A DNA stretch of 64,000 bases from SIG510 sp045540975 (lineage in GTDB: Bacteria > Bacillota > Clostridia > Oscillospirales > JAAYXM01): the NCBI GenBank assembly GCA_045540975.1, contig JAZQIE010000072.1, positions 1 to 64,000 of the forward strand. Reading direction: 5' to 3'. How positions within the stretch are numbered: the first letter of the stretch is position 1; each line of letters starts with the position of its first letter. The notes beneath the pieces are model-generated. The model had not been told where the DNA came from and made no database searches. It saw nothing but the letters and a program-made list of their open reading frames with translations. Positions 11,778-19,876 of the stretch are shown here, in pieces. The translations under genes and the position numbers were made by a program.

Positions 11778-11832
11778 GTCTTGCAAACCGGCGTGCAAGC
11801 GTGTATTGTCATTAGGAAAGGAAGAACAAAGC

Positions 11833-13020
11833 ATGCCAAAACTCGTTTATGCAGACAATGCGGCAACCGCGCGTGTCCTGCCGCAGGTCTTGGAGGCCAT
11901 GCTCCCGTATTTCGGAGAGGAGTATGCAAATCCGTCCAGTCTGTATCCCTTCGCATACAAAGCAAAAAATGCGGTGGAAGCCGCCCGTGAAAAGGTAGCC
12001 GACCTTCTGGGTGCAACCGCGCGTGAAATTTATTTCACCAGCTGCGGCTCGGAAGCGGATAACTGGGCAATCAAAGGCGCGGTGCTCGCCTCCAAAAAGG
12101 AAAAGAAGCACATCATCACCTCCGCAATCGAGCATCATGCGGTGCTGCACACCTGCCAATATCTGGAGAAGAAGGGTGTGGAGGTTACTTATCTCGGCGT
12201 GAATGAGGAAGGTCTCATCTCGCTTGACGAACTCAAAGCCGCCATCCGTCCCGAAACCGTTCTGATTTCGGTGATGTTTGCAAATAACGAAATCGGCTCC
12301 ATCCAGCCGATTCGGGAAATCGGCGCCATCGCGCGTGAAAACAACATCCTGTTCCATACCGATGCGGTGCAAGCGGCAGGGCATATCCCGATTGACGTTT
12401 CCGAAATGAATATCGACCTGCTTGCCCTCTCGGGTCACAAATTCGGCGCACCCAAAGGCATCGGCGCAATGTACATCCGCAAGGGTGTGCTCATCGACCC
12501 GCTCATCCACGGCGGCGGTCACGAGCGCGGTCGTCGTGCGGGCACCGAAAATGTCCCCTATGCGGTGGGTCTCGGCGTTGCGGCGGAAATTGCCAAAAAA
12601 CAGATGCCGAGCGAAATGGAGCGCCTCTCCAAGCTGCGCGACCGCTTGATTGAAGGCGCGCTCAAGCTCCCGTATACCTTCCTGACCGGGCCCAAGGAAA
12701 ACCGTCTTCCGGGTCTTGCAAGCTTCTGCATCGAAGGGATTGAGGGCGAAGCGCTGCTGCTGAATCTATTCAATGCGGGCGTGTGTGCATCCTCGGGATC
12801 TGCGTGCTCCTCGGGTGATTTAGACCCGTCGCACGTGCTTCTTGCAATCGGGCTTCCGCACCATGTTGCGCACGGCTCACTCCGTCTCTCGCTCGGTGAA
12901 GTAAATACCGAGGAAGACGTTGACCATATCTTGGAGGCTCTGCCCCAAGTCGTTTCCAAACTTCGCAGTATGTCGCCGGTTTGGGATAACGGAAAACCCA
13001 TGTGGCATATCGAAGATTAA
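11833..13020 (+). CDS. nifS: Cysteine desulfurase (NifS/IscS family)
   Basis: A 395-aa PLP enzyme that takes sulfur from cysteine for iron-sulfur clusters. Visible are [10 protein letters not shown] at the N-terminus, the PLP-binding lysine in [28 protein letters not shown], and the sulfur-accepting cysteine loop [12 protein letters not shown]. The ATG at 11833 follows AGGAAAGGAAG. The scaffold gene starts 13 nt after its stop, so the two act as a pair. Whether it belongs to a NifS- or IscS-type subgroup cannot be settled by eye. Confidence 0.94.
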   Translation: MPKLVYADNAATARVLPQVLEAMLPYFGEEYANPSSLYPFAYKAKNAVEAAREKVADLLGATAREIYFTSCGSEADNWAIKGAVLASKKEKKHIITSAIEHHAVLHTCQYLEKKGVEVTYLGVNEEGLISLDELKAAIRPETVLISVMFANNEIGSIQPIREIGAIARENNILFHTDAVQAAGHIPIDVSEMNIDLLALSGHKFGAPKGIGAMYIRKGVLIDPLIHGGGHERGRRAGTENVPYAVGLGVAAEIAKKQMPSEMERLSKLRDRLIEGALKLPYTFLTGPKENRLPGLASFCIEGIEGEALLLNLFNAGVCASSGSACSSGDLDPSHVLLAIGLPHHVAHGSLRLSLGEVNTEEDVDHILEALPQVVSKLRSMSPVWDNGKPMWHIED

Positions 13021-13033
13021 GGAGGAAACCAAA

Positions 13034-13474
13034 ATGTACAGCGATAAAGTATTGGACCATTTCTCAAACCCGAGAAATGTCGGTGAATTGGAAGATGCAA
13101 ATGCGGTCGGCACCGTGGGAAACCCCAAGTGTGGCGACATTATGAAAATGTACCTCAAAATCGAGGACGGCGTCATCGTAGATGCGAAGTTTAAAACCTT
13201 CGGCTGCGGTGCTGCGGTCGCAACCTCGAGCATGGCGACCGAGCTGGTCAAGGGCAAGCGCGTGGAAGATGCGCTCAAACTCACCAACCAGGCGGTGGTC
13301 GATGCGCTTGACGGTCTGCCCCCCGCAAAAATCCATTGCTCGGTCCTCGCGGAAGAAGCAATCAAAACCGCGATTGCGGATTATTATAAGAGTCAGGGCA
13401 TTGACCCGACTCCCATTATCGGGTGCTCGGGAGACTGCGCGCATTGCTGCGGTCACGACCATCACGAAGAATAA
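13034..13474 (+). CDS. iscU: Iron-sulfur cluster scaffold protein (NifU/IscU N-terminal type)
   Basis: A 146-aa scaffold on which Fe-S clusters are assembled from sulfur delivered by the upstream desulfurase. The ligands C33 (GNPKCGD) with D35, C58 (FGCGAA) and C102 (KIHCSVLAEEA) are all in place. The first 125 residues match IscU/NifU-N. An extra C-terminal tail is rich in Cys and His (CSGDCAHCCGHDHHEE) and could bind a metal; it is not part of the core fold. GGAGGAAACC precedes the ATG. A terminator follows. Confidence 0.93.
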   Translation: MYSDKVLDHFSNPRNVGELEDANAVGTVGNPKCGDIMKMYLKIEDGVIVDAKFKTFGCGAAVATSSMATELVKGKRVEDALKLTNQAVVDALDGLPPAKIHCSVLAEEAIKTAIADYYKSQGIDPTPIIGCSGDCAHCCGHDHHEE

Positions 13475-13485
13475 ATACAGGAAAA

Positions 13486-13521
13486 ACGGCGGAATTTCAG
13501 ATAAAATTTCGCCGTTTTTTT
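13486..13521 (+). terminator. Intrinsic terminator after iscU
   Basis: A 12-bp stem with one mismatch (arm ACGGCGGAATTT) and a short loop is followed by T7. It ends the nifS-iscU unit just before the transporter gene. Confidence 0.8.
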
Positions 13522-13538
13522 GAAAAAATGGAGGAAAA

Positions 13539-14906
13539 ATGAGAGAAAAATTTTCGTCCCGTCTGGGATTTTTGCTGATTACCGCAGGCTGCGCCATCGG
13601 GCTTGGAAATGTGTGGAGATTCCCGTACATCATCGGTCGTTACGGCGGCGGCACCGTGCTTTTGGTGTATCTGGTTTTTCTTGCGGTCATCGGGATTCCG
13701 CTTGCCACCATGGAGCTTGCGGTGGGGCGCGCGAGTAAGCAGTCGGTCGCCACATCCTTCAAAACCTTAGAGCCAAAGGGCACCAAGTGGCACATCCAAA
13801 GCATCCTTGCGGTCGCGGGAAACTACTTGCTCATGATGTTTTATACCACGGTTTCGGGCTGGGTGCTCGCGTATCTTTGGAAAACCGCAACCGGCGCGTT
13901 TTCGGGTCTTTCCCCCGAGGGTGTGGGTGCGGCATTCACCGCCTTGCAGGGAAATACGTGGGAGATGCTCTTCTGGATGCTGCTCTCGGTCGCAATCGGG
14001 CTTCTCGTCTGTGTGCTGGGGTTAAACCGCGGCGTGGAAGGGATTACCAAAATCATGATGGTGGCGCTCTTTGTCCTCCTCATTGTGCTTGGGATTCATT
14101 GTGCGCGCCTTCCGGGTGCAATCGAAGGGCTCAAATTCTATCTCCTGCCCAGTAAAGAGCGTTTCTTGGCGCATGGCTTTGGTGAAACCCTCTTTGCCGC
14201 AATGGGGCAGGCGCTGTTTACCCTCTCCATCGGCATCGGCTCGATTTCGATTTTCGGCAGTTACATCGGAAAAGAAAAACGCCTGCTCGGTGAGGCGGTC
14301 CGAATCACCGCGCTGGACACCTTGGTCGCACTGCTTTCGGGTGTCATCGTATTCTCCGCCTGCGCCTCCTTCGGGGTGGACCAAACCCAAGGCCCGGGGC
14401 TGATTTTCGTTACCCTTCCGAATGTCTTCAACCAAATGGCGGGCGGCCGTATTTGGGGAATTTTGTTCTTCCTCTGCATGAGCTTTGCCGCGCTTTCCAC
14501 CGTGATTGCGGTGTTTGAAAACATTGTGAGCTTCGCGGTGGATTTGTGGGGCTGGACAAGAAAAAAAGCGGTCGCGCTCAATGCGATTTTGCTCCCCGTA
14601 CTCTCGATTCCGTGTGTGCTGGGATTTACCGTACTCAAAGGATTCCGGCCGCTTGGCGCGGGTACCAACATCATGGATTTGGAGGACTTTTTGGTCTCCA
14701 ATAACCTGCTCATCTTGGGCTGTCTGGTGTTTTTGCTCTTCTGCGTGTGTAAACGCGGATGGGGATACAAGGCGTTTTTGGAGGAGGCAAACACGGGTGA
14801 AGGCATGAAATTCCCGAAATGGGCGTACTTTTACCTCAAATATATCCTCCCCGTCTTCTTACTCTTCGTCTTCGTGATGGGGTATTATAATCTGTTCTTC
14901 AAATAA
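13539..14906 (+). CDS. Sodium-dependent transporter, NSS/SNF family
   Basis: A 455-aa neurotransmitter:sodium symporter family protein with about 11-12 hydrophobic helices. The N-terminal signature SRLGFLLITAGCAIGLGNVWRF contains the unwound TM1 Na+ site (AIGLGNVWRFP). Bacterial members such as MhsT and LeuT import amino acids with Na+; the substrate cannot be told from sequence. GGAGG precedes the ATG. No clear promoter is seen after the upstream terminator, so it may use read-through. A terminator follows its stop. Confidence 0.9.
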   Translation: MREKFSSRLGFLLITAGCAIGLGNVWRFPYIIGRYGGGTVLLVYLVFLAVIGIPLATMELAVGRASKQSVATSFKTLEPKGTKWHIQSILAVAGNYLLMMFYTTVSGWVLAYLWKTATGAFSGLSPEGVGAAFTALQGNTWEMLFWMLLSVAIGLLVCVLGLNRGVEGITKIMMVALFVLLIVLGIHCARLPGAIEGLKFYLLPSKERFLAHGFGETLFAAMGQALFTLSIGIGSISIFGSYIGKEKRLLGEAVRITALDTLVALLSGVIVFSACASFGVDQTQGPGLIFVTLPNVFNQMAGGRIWGILFFLCMSFAALSTVIAVFENIVSFAVDLWGWTRKKAVALNAILLPVLSIPCVLGFTVLKGFRPLGAGTNIMDLEDFLVSNNLLILGCLVFLLFCVCKRGWGYKAFLEEANTGEGMKFPKWAYFYLKYILPVFLLFVFVMGYYNLFFK

Positions 14907-14910
14907 ATAA

Positions 14911-14940
14911 AAAAGAGCCGTCGTGTGACGGCTCTTTTTT
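14911..14940. terminator. Bidirectional terminator between convergent transporter genes
   Basis: An AAAAGAGCCGTC arm, GTGT loop and complementary arm end in T6, with A residues on the left. It serves the NSS gene from the left and the convergent CDF gene from the right. Confidence 0.85.
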
Positions 14941-15761
14941 CATGGGCGGGGATCCTCACGGTCAAATTCCAGAGTGGCGTGGGGGATGCCGAGGGAGTTG
15001 AGTGCTTCGCGCAGGGGTTGTTTCAACGCGGGGTCTGCGACCACGTGCATGGTGGCGGTATGGGTGTTCCCGTCCAGACTCCAGACATGGATGTGTCGGA
15101 CATCGTGTACCCCGTCGATATCGCATAGTGTCGCGCGGATGTGTGCGGGGTCAAGCCCTTCGGGTACCGCTTGCAGAAAGATGCGAAACAGAGAATTGAG
15201 GAGCTTTGCCGCATGAATCAGGATGACCGCGGCGGTGAGAATCGAGAGGATGGGGTCGAGGATTGCGAAGTCGGTAAAGCGCATGACGATTGCACCGATG
15301 AGCACCACAACCCAGCCCAACGCATCCTCCCAAAGGTGCAGATTCACCGCTTTTTGACTCAGCGATGTCCCTTTTTGGGTGAAAAATACCGCGGCGGAAT
15401 TGATGATTACACCGACGATTGCAAAGAGAATCATGCCGTCATAGTGAATCGGGATGGGGTGGAGGATGCGAAGAATCGCGTGATACAACACACCCAACGA
15501 GCCCAAAATCAAAATCACGGTTGTGAGGACCCCGCCGAGCAGGGAAAATCGGGCATATCCGTAAGTATAGCGCCCATCGGGTGCGCGGTGGCTTTTTCGC
15601 TCAAAGAGATAGGAAAAACAGATGCTGACCGCGTCTCCGAAATCGTGGACCGCATCGGAAAGAAGTGCGATGCTTCCGATGAAAAGTCCGCCCACCAACT
15701 CAAAAACAGAGAACGCGAGATTTAAAAGAAAAGCGACAAAAATATTTCGTTCGGTCTGCAT
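14940..15761 (-). CDS. Cation diffusion facilitator, zinc-type (HD/HD site)
   Basis: A 273-aa six-helix CDF exporter with a cytoplasmic C-terminal domain. The transport-site residues can be read: H39 and D43 in TM2 (DAVHDFGDA) and H142 and D146 in TM5 (LHLWEDALG). HxxxD in both helices is the pattern of Zn/Cd/Co exporters such as CzcD and ZitB. The C-terminal domain has HDVRHIHVWSLDGN, a usual CDF metal/dimer region. The start at 15761 (MQTERNIF) follows AGGAGG; upstream in-frame codons lack homology. It probably exports zinc from the cytoplasm. Confidence 0.92.
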   Translation of the reverse strand: MQTERNIFVAFLLNLAFSVFELVGGLFIGSIALLSDAVHDFGDAVSICFSYLFERKSHRAPDGRYTYGYARFSLLGGVLTTVILILGSLGVLYHAILRILHPIPIHYDGMILFAIVGVIINSAAVFFTQKGTSLSQKAVNLHLWEDALGWVVVLIGAIVMRFTDFAILDPILSILTAAVILIHAAKLLNSLFRIFLQAVPEGLDPAHIRATLCDIDGVHDVRHIHVWSLDGNTHTATMHVVADPALKQPLREALNSLGIPHATLEFDREDPRP

Positions 15762-15838
15762 AAAGAACCTCCTGTGTTTGCTATTACCACGATATGAAAA
15801 AAACACAAAATTGTGCATGGAAAAAACCGTCAAAACAC

Positions 15839-15867
15839 TTGACATTGACACCGATTTATAGTAAACT
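15839..15867 (+). promoter_or_regulatory. Promoter of the M23 peptidase gene
   Basis: TTGACA (15839-15844), a 17-bp spacer and TAAACT (15862-15867). A second TTGACA lies at 15845-15850. The -10 matches consensus at 4 of 6 positions; the same hexamer recurs at other promoters in this window. Confidence 0.6.
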
Positions 15868-15911
15868 GTAACAAGTTTGTTACCGAATGTAACCGAAAGG
15901 AGGGAGAACGC

Positions 15912-17537
15912 GTGTCGAGAAAATCCAAGCACGATGAAACATCGGTCGGACTGGAATATGTTGCTCGGGAAGAACGGGGCGCTGCGCCGTCGTTTGGGGC
16001 GAAACTGTGGGAATGCTTTGCGCGCAAGAGCTATCAGGTTTCCGCTCGTCTGCTCGCACTCAGCAGAGTGTGTAAGAAGCGCGTTCTGATTCCTTGTGCA
16101 TTATATACCCTTGCGCTTGCGGATGTTGTATCCAAGGGCGCGCAGTGGCTGTGGTTTCACACCGTCTGCACCGCACACGATGTGCATGTTTCTCTGTCGC
16201 GCCTGAAGGCAAACCGCATCACCGCGGCGTGCATGATGGCATCGCTCACCTTTGCGGTGATTTCCAGCACCTTCTTCGGACTTGGCTTCTCGCTGAGTGT
16301 CAACGGCGAAGAGGTCGGATATATCATGAACGCGGAGGATTTGAGCCTCGCGGTCAAGAATGTGGAAACACAGGTCAGTGCGGCGTTGGGGCATCCTTAC
16401 GGACTCAAGCCGAACACCAAACTCACCTTCGGTCTGGTTGAGCGCGACCGTGTGCTGACCGCCGAGGATGTGGAAAAGAAACTGGTGGATGCGGTCAGCG
16501 ATATTTCCGAGATGTATGTCCTCACCGTGGACGGCGAGGTAATCGGCGCAAGCTATAATCCGGGAATGCTGCAGCGGATTTTGGACGGATTTTATACGGT
16601 CTCCGATCGCGATACCGTGCTTTCCTCCTCGTTTAGCCGCAATGTCAAGATTGAAAAGACGGTTGCGGAGACCTCGCTTTTGAAATCGGATACCGAGATT
16701 TTGGAAACTCTTTCCGCAAACATCACGGAAGACCGTTATTATACCATCCGTCGCGGTGATACCTGGGATGCAATCGCGCAGGAACACGGAATGTCCTCCG
16801 CGCAGCTCAAGGAGATGAATCCGAGCGTTTCTCTCCGCCGCGGCAACAAGCTTTTGGTTGCAAAAGCGATTCCGTATCTCACGGTGGAACGTGTGGTGCA
16901 GGAAACCACGGTGGAATCCGTTGCATACAAGACGGTGGAAACAAAAACCGACTCGCTTTATGTGGGAACACGCCGTGTCAAGACCAAAGGTGTGCGCGGC
17001 AATGCCCGTGTGACCAAGAAAAACACCTTTGAAAACGGTGAGTTGGTCGCGTCCGAGCAAATCTCCTATGAAGTTTTAAAGCAGCCGACAGACGAAGAAA
17101 TTCAAGTCGGTACAAAGCCGCTTCCCTCTGTGCGCGGAATCAGCGCATCGGGTGACGGTCTTGCGACCGGAAGCATGATTCGTCCGGTCAGCGGTGCGAT
17201 TGTTTACTCGGATTACGGGTACCGCAAGAGCGGGTTCCATTCGGGTATCGACTTTGCCACCACGGCGGGGACTCCGGTCCGCGCGGCGGACGGCGGCACG
17301 GTCACCTTCGCAGGCTGGAAGGGTGACTTCGGAAACTTGGTCATCATCAGCCATGGCAACGGACTTTCCACATACTATGCGCACAACGCGAAACTTACGG
17401 TCCGTGTGGGACAAAAGGTCTCTCGCGGTCAGCAGATTGCATCGGTGGGCAGTACCGGTCGCAGCACCGGTCCGCATTGCCACTTTGAAGTGCGTGTGGG
17501 CGGTAAAACCGTCAACCCGTGGCGGTATATTTCTTAA
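15912..17537 (+). CDS. Cell-wall metallopeptidase with LysM, G5 and M23 domains
   Basis: A 541-aa murein endopeptidase-like protein. A cytoplasmic basic N-terminus of about 100 aa precedes one membrane helix (about 105-128), so the rest is outside the cell. Next come a mixed region (130-270), a LysM domain (about 275-320, YYTIRRGDTWDAIAQEHGMS), a G5-like stretch (about 325-400) and a C-terminal M23 domain (430-541). Zinc ligands H443, D447 and H524 and the catalytic H491 and H522 are present, so it should be active on peptide cross-links. It starts with GTG after AAAGGAGGGAG. The long N-terminal cytoplasmic part is unusual. Confidence 0.9.
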   Translation: MSRKSKHDETSVGLEYVAREERGAAPSFGAKLWECFARKSYQVSARLLALSRVCKKRVLIPCALYTLALADVVSKGAQWLWFHTVCTAHDVHVSLSRLKANRITAACMMASLTFAVISSTFFGLGFSLSVNGEEVGYIMNAEDLSLAVKNVETQVSAALGHPYGLKPNTKLTFGLVERDRVLTAEDVEKKLVDAVSDISEMYVLTVDGEVIGASYNPGMLQRILDGFYTVSDRDTVLSSSFSRNVKIEKTVAETSLLKSDTEILETLSANITEDRYYTIRRGDTWDAIAQEHGMSSAQLKEMNPSVSLRRGNKLLVAKAIPYLTVERVVQETTVESVAYKTVETKTDSLYVGTRRVKTKGVRGNARVTKKNTFENGELVASEQISYEVLKQPTDEEIQVGTKPLPSVRGISASGDGLATGSMIRPVSGAIVYSDYGYRKSGFHSGIDFATTAGTPVRAADGGTVTFAGWKGDFGNLVIISHGNGLSTYYAHNAKLTVRVGQKVSRGQQIASVGSTGRSTGPHCHFEVRVGGKTVNPWRYIS

Positions 17538-17544
17538 AAACCGC

Positions 17545-17584
17545 GGCGGCAAACATTGTGTTTGCCGCCGATTTGTTGTATAAT
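17545..17584 (+). promoter_or_regulatory. Hairpin followed by -10 element before pdxK
   Basis: A 10-bp perfect stem (GGCGGCAAAC and complement; 17545-17569) lies just after the peptidase stop and may be a weak terminator, since only an interrupted T stretch follows. TATAAT at 17579-17584, 24 nt before the next ATG, is a perfect -10; the best -35 at 17 bp is TTGTGT. Confidence 0.5.
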
Positions 17585-17608
17585 GAATGCAGAAGGAGGT
17601 GAGGGGAC

Positions 17609-18442
17609 ATGAAACACGCGGTCAAGCGTTGTGCGGTCATCAATGATTTATCCGGCTTTGGGAGATGTTCTCTCACAGTCGCAATCCCCATTTTAAGCGC
17701 GCTTGGGATTCAGGCGTGCCCGCTTCCCACCGCGATTTTGTCCAACCACACGGGTTGGGACGAGTATTACTTCGAGGATTTTACCGACCGTATGCGCGAT
17801 TACGCATCGTATTGGGAGAAGCTTGGCTTGGAATTCGATTCGATTTATACCGGATTTTTGGGCAGCGAACAGCAGGTCGAAGCGATTTTGGAGTTTGTCG
17901 AGAAATTCCAAAAGCCCGAGACCCTCTTGTTTGTCGACCCTGCCATGGCAGACCACGGCGAGTTTTACTCCACCTGCACCAAAGAACTCTGCGATAAAAT
18001 GCGTGAGTTGGTGCGCCATGCGGATATCATCACCCCGAATCTGACCGAGGCGTGTTTACTCTGCGAGGTGCCGTATCTGGGCAATGCCGACCGTGTCTCT
18101 TATGAAGAGGTTTACGCGCTTGGCGAAAAGCTTGCGGATATGGGACCCAAGCAGGTCATCATCACGGGTGTCAAATGCGGGGATTTGGTGGCAAATGTGG
18201 TCATTGACCGTTTGCGCGGTGCGCGATTTGTCATTGAAAGTCCGCACATCTCCTGCGAATACTGCGGGACGGGGGATACCTTCGCATCCGTGCTGTGCGG
18301 GTATTTAACCCTCGGGATGAATTCCCACGAAGCACTCACCAAAACCTCGAAATTTGTTGCGAAAACCATCGAGTTTTCCTTCGAACACGGGGTGCCGCCG
18401 CTGGAAGGCGTGGCATTTGAGCCGTTTTTACAAGAATTATAA
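17609..18442 (+). CDS. Pyridoxal/pyridoxamine kinase (PdxY/PdxK-like)
   Basis: A 277-aa ribokinase-fold enzyme phosphorylating pyridoxal-type vitamers to make PLP. Visible are the N-terminal NDLSGFGRCSLT, LPTAILSNHTGW, the mid-region FVDPAMADHGEFY, TPNLTEACLL, and the C-terminal anion-hole/catalytic segment CGTGDTFASVLCG with the catalytic aspartate. This pattern is PdxY/PdxK-like rather than ThiD-like. A strong AGGAGGTGA site precedes the ATG. PLP is the cofactor of the NifS enzyme nearby, but no operon link is seen. Confidence 0.9.
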   Translation: MKHAVKRCAVINDLSGFGRCSLTVAIPILSALGIQACPLPTAILSNHTGWDEYYFEDFTDRMRDYASYWEKLGLEFDSIYTGFLGSEQQVEAILEFVEKFQKPETLLFVDPAMADHGEFYSTCTKELCDKMRELVRHADIITPNLTEACLLCEVPYLGNADRVSYEEVYALGEKLADMGPKQVIITGVKCGDLVANVVIDRLRGARFVIESPHISCEYCGTGDTFASVLCGYLTLGMNSHEALTKTSKFVAKTIEFSFEHGVPPLEGVAFEPFLQEL

Positions 18443-18447
18443 GAAAA

Positions 18448-18475
18448 GAGTGGTGAATGTTTCACCACTCTTTTT
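18448..18475. terminator. Bidirectional terminator between convergent genes
   Basis: GAGTGGTGAA, a TGT loop, the complementary arm and T5, with A residues at the left. It overlaps the end of the convergent cysteine-cluster gene and serves both sides. Confidence 0.82.
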
Positions 18476-18947
18476 CTGTAAAGCGTTTGTAGCCGTCCAG
18501 CATTTCGGAATAGCGCGTGAGCATTTCGGAGATTTCGGGGGCTTGCATGAGTGCGGCAAACGCGGTTTTGACCGCGCTTAAAAATTCCGCTTGAACAAAC
18601 GCGATTGCATCCTCGTCAAGAAGGGGACAGATGTATTTTGCGCGCGGGTCGGGGATGACGGTGAGCGTTCCGTCTTTTAAATACGGCGCAAACGGATAAA
18701 TGCGGCAGGAGAGGGGTCTGCGATTGCGCGCACAAGTACCGTCGCAGGTGAAAAAGCCCACTTGCATCCCGTTCATCTCACGGGTTTCACAGGAAATCCC
18801 CAAAAACTCCGCCTCACCCGGAAATAAAATCATGCCGTGGTCTTTGTCCCCGTGACAGCATTTATTGCCGCAAAGAAGACCGCAATCCGCGGCAATGGGG
18901 GTTACGTTTGACAAAGCGGCATACGCCTCTGTGTAAAGCTTTCTCAT
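18462..18947 (-). CDS. Cysteine-cluster protein of unknown function (YkgJ-like)
   Basis: A 161-aa soluble protein with ten cysteines in two clusters: DCGLLCGNKCCHGD near the N-terminus and CDGTCARNRRPLSCRIYPFAP in the middle, then CPLL. This arrangement resembles the zinc/iron-chelating CxxxCxxC family (YkgJ/Fli-type), for which no biochemical role is established. The C-terminal third is helical and cysteine-free. It lies 9 nt downstream of the DUF1295 methyltransferase-like gene and is probably co-transcribed with it. Metal binding is inferred from the cysteines only. Confidence 0.65.
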   Translation of the reverse strand: MRKLYTEAYAALSNVTPIAADCGLLCGNKCCHGDKDHGMILFPGEAEFLGISCETREMNGMQVGFFTCDGTCARNRRPLSCRIYPFAPYLKDGTLTVIPDPRAKYICPLLDEDAIAFVQAEFLSAVKTAFAALMQAPEISEMLTRYSEMLDGYKRFTEKEW

Positions 18948-18956
18948 AGAATCACC

Positions 18957-19748
18957 TTATGCGACCAAGAATTTGTATTTGATTACGCTGTAAAGCGGAA
19001 CGAACGGAATCATGATAGGGGTGCGGGATTTGTAGGCAATGTATTCCGGATTCTCGCCGTAGTTTTTGTCTTGGCGGAGCTCCAAACGTCGCGCACCGCT
19101 GAACATGACATAGACAATGCCGAGGTATCCGAGAAGTGCAAAGACCCATTGCACCACACCTGCGAGGACATTCACCGCGGAGAGCAAAACCCCGGTCCAG
19201 AAAATCAGCTCGCCCAGGTAATTCGGGCAACGCACGATGCGGAAGAGACCCGTGTCGCAAAAACGGGTGGGATGCTGTTTCTTTGCGCGGCTTTTTTGAA
19301 TGTCGGAGACCGATTCGAAGAGAATGCCGAAGAGCATGACCGCGGCACCCACATAGCACCAAGCATCACTTCCGCCTGCGTTTTCCAAACGGAAGTAAAC
19401 GGGCAGGACCTGAAGGACATACAATGCGGCGCAGGTCACCCAAATCGCACATTTGACCCCGAATTTCATGGTGCTTCCGTCTTTGATTTCGGTTTTCATG
19501 GTGCGGTTGTAAGACGCGCTTTTACGCTCGCGGAGGAGCAAAAATCCGCCAAGGCGCATCCCGTAAACAAAGAGAAGCGCGCAGGTGAGCAGTGTCCCAA
19601 GGCTGAGGGAGTCACGGTACAACACCGCAAGCAACACCCCAAGCCCCGCGATGGAAAATCCGTAGCCGAGCGAGATGAAATACACGTATTTGTAAAATCC
19701 GATGCTGCTGATGAGAAGCGCGGCAAGGGCGAGATACATCCAATTCAT
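18957..19748 (-). CDS. Membrane protein of the ICMT/DUF1295 family
   Basis: A 263-aa protein with about six hydrophobic helices and the C-terminal signature of isoprenylcysteine methyltransferase/steroid-reductase-like DUF1295 proteins: DTGLFRIVRCPNYLGELIFWTG, then YGENPEYIAYKSRTP. In this family that segment binds a nucleotide or SAM cofactor at the membrane face. The substrate is unknown. The start at 19748 (MNWMYLALAAL) follows GGAGGTG; the longer frame crosses the promoter. A palindromic operator covers its promoter, so a repressor probably controls it together with the downstream cysteine-cluster gene. Confidence 0.75.
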   Translation of the reverse strand: MNWMYLALAALLISSIGFYKYVYFISLGYGFSIAGLGVLLAVLYRDSLSLGTLLTCALLFVYGMRLGGFLLLRERKSASYNRTMKTEIKDGSTMKFGVKCAIWVTCAALYVLQVLPVYFRLENAGGSDAWCYVGAAVMLFGILFESVSDIQKSRAKKQHPTRFCDTGLFRIVRCPNYLGELIFWTGVLLSAVNVLAGVVQWVFALLGYLGIVYVMFSGARRLELRQDKNYGENPEYIAYKSRTPIMIPFVPLYSVIKYKFLVA

Positions 19749-19761
19749 AAAAAACACCTCC

Positions 19762-19808
19762 GTGTAAAATGATAGTACCATTTTACACGAAACAGAAGTG
19801 TTTTTCAA
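19762..19808 (-). promoter_or_regulatory. Promoter with 27-bp palindromic operator
   Basis: On the minus strand TTGAAA (19808-19803), 17 bp, TAAAAT (19785-19780). A perfect inverted repeat with 10-bp arms (GTGTAAAATG at 19762-19771 and its complement at 19779-19788, 7-nt centre) covers the -10 and start site. That position is typical of a repressor site. No matching regulator gene is adjacent. Confidence 0.7.
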
Positions 19809-19816
19809 GGAAAGGC

Positions 19817-19845
19817 TTGACGAAGTTTTTTTGATGAGATAAACT
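19817..19845 (+). promoter_or_regulatory. Promoter of nagA
   Basis: TTGACG (19817-19822), a 17-bp spacer and TAAACT (19840-19845), 31 nt before the nagA ATG. It is back to back with the operator-covered leftward promoter. Confidence 0.6.
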
Positions 19846-19876
19846 AAAAACACAACAGAAGCGGGAGGAAGCCCCA

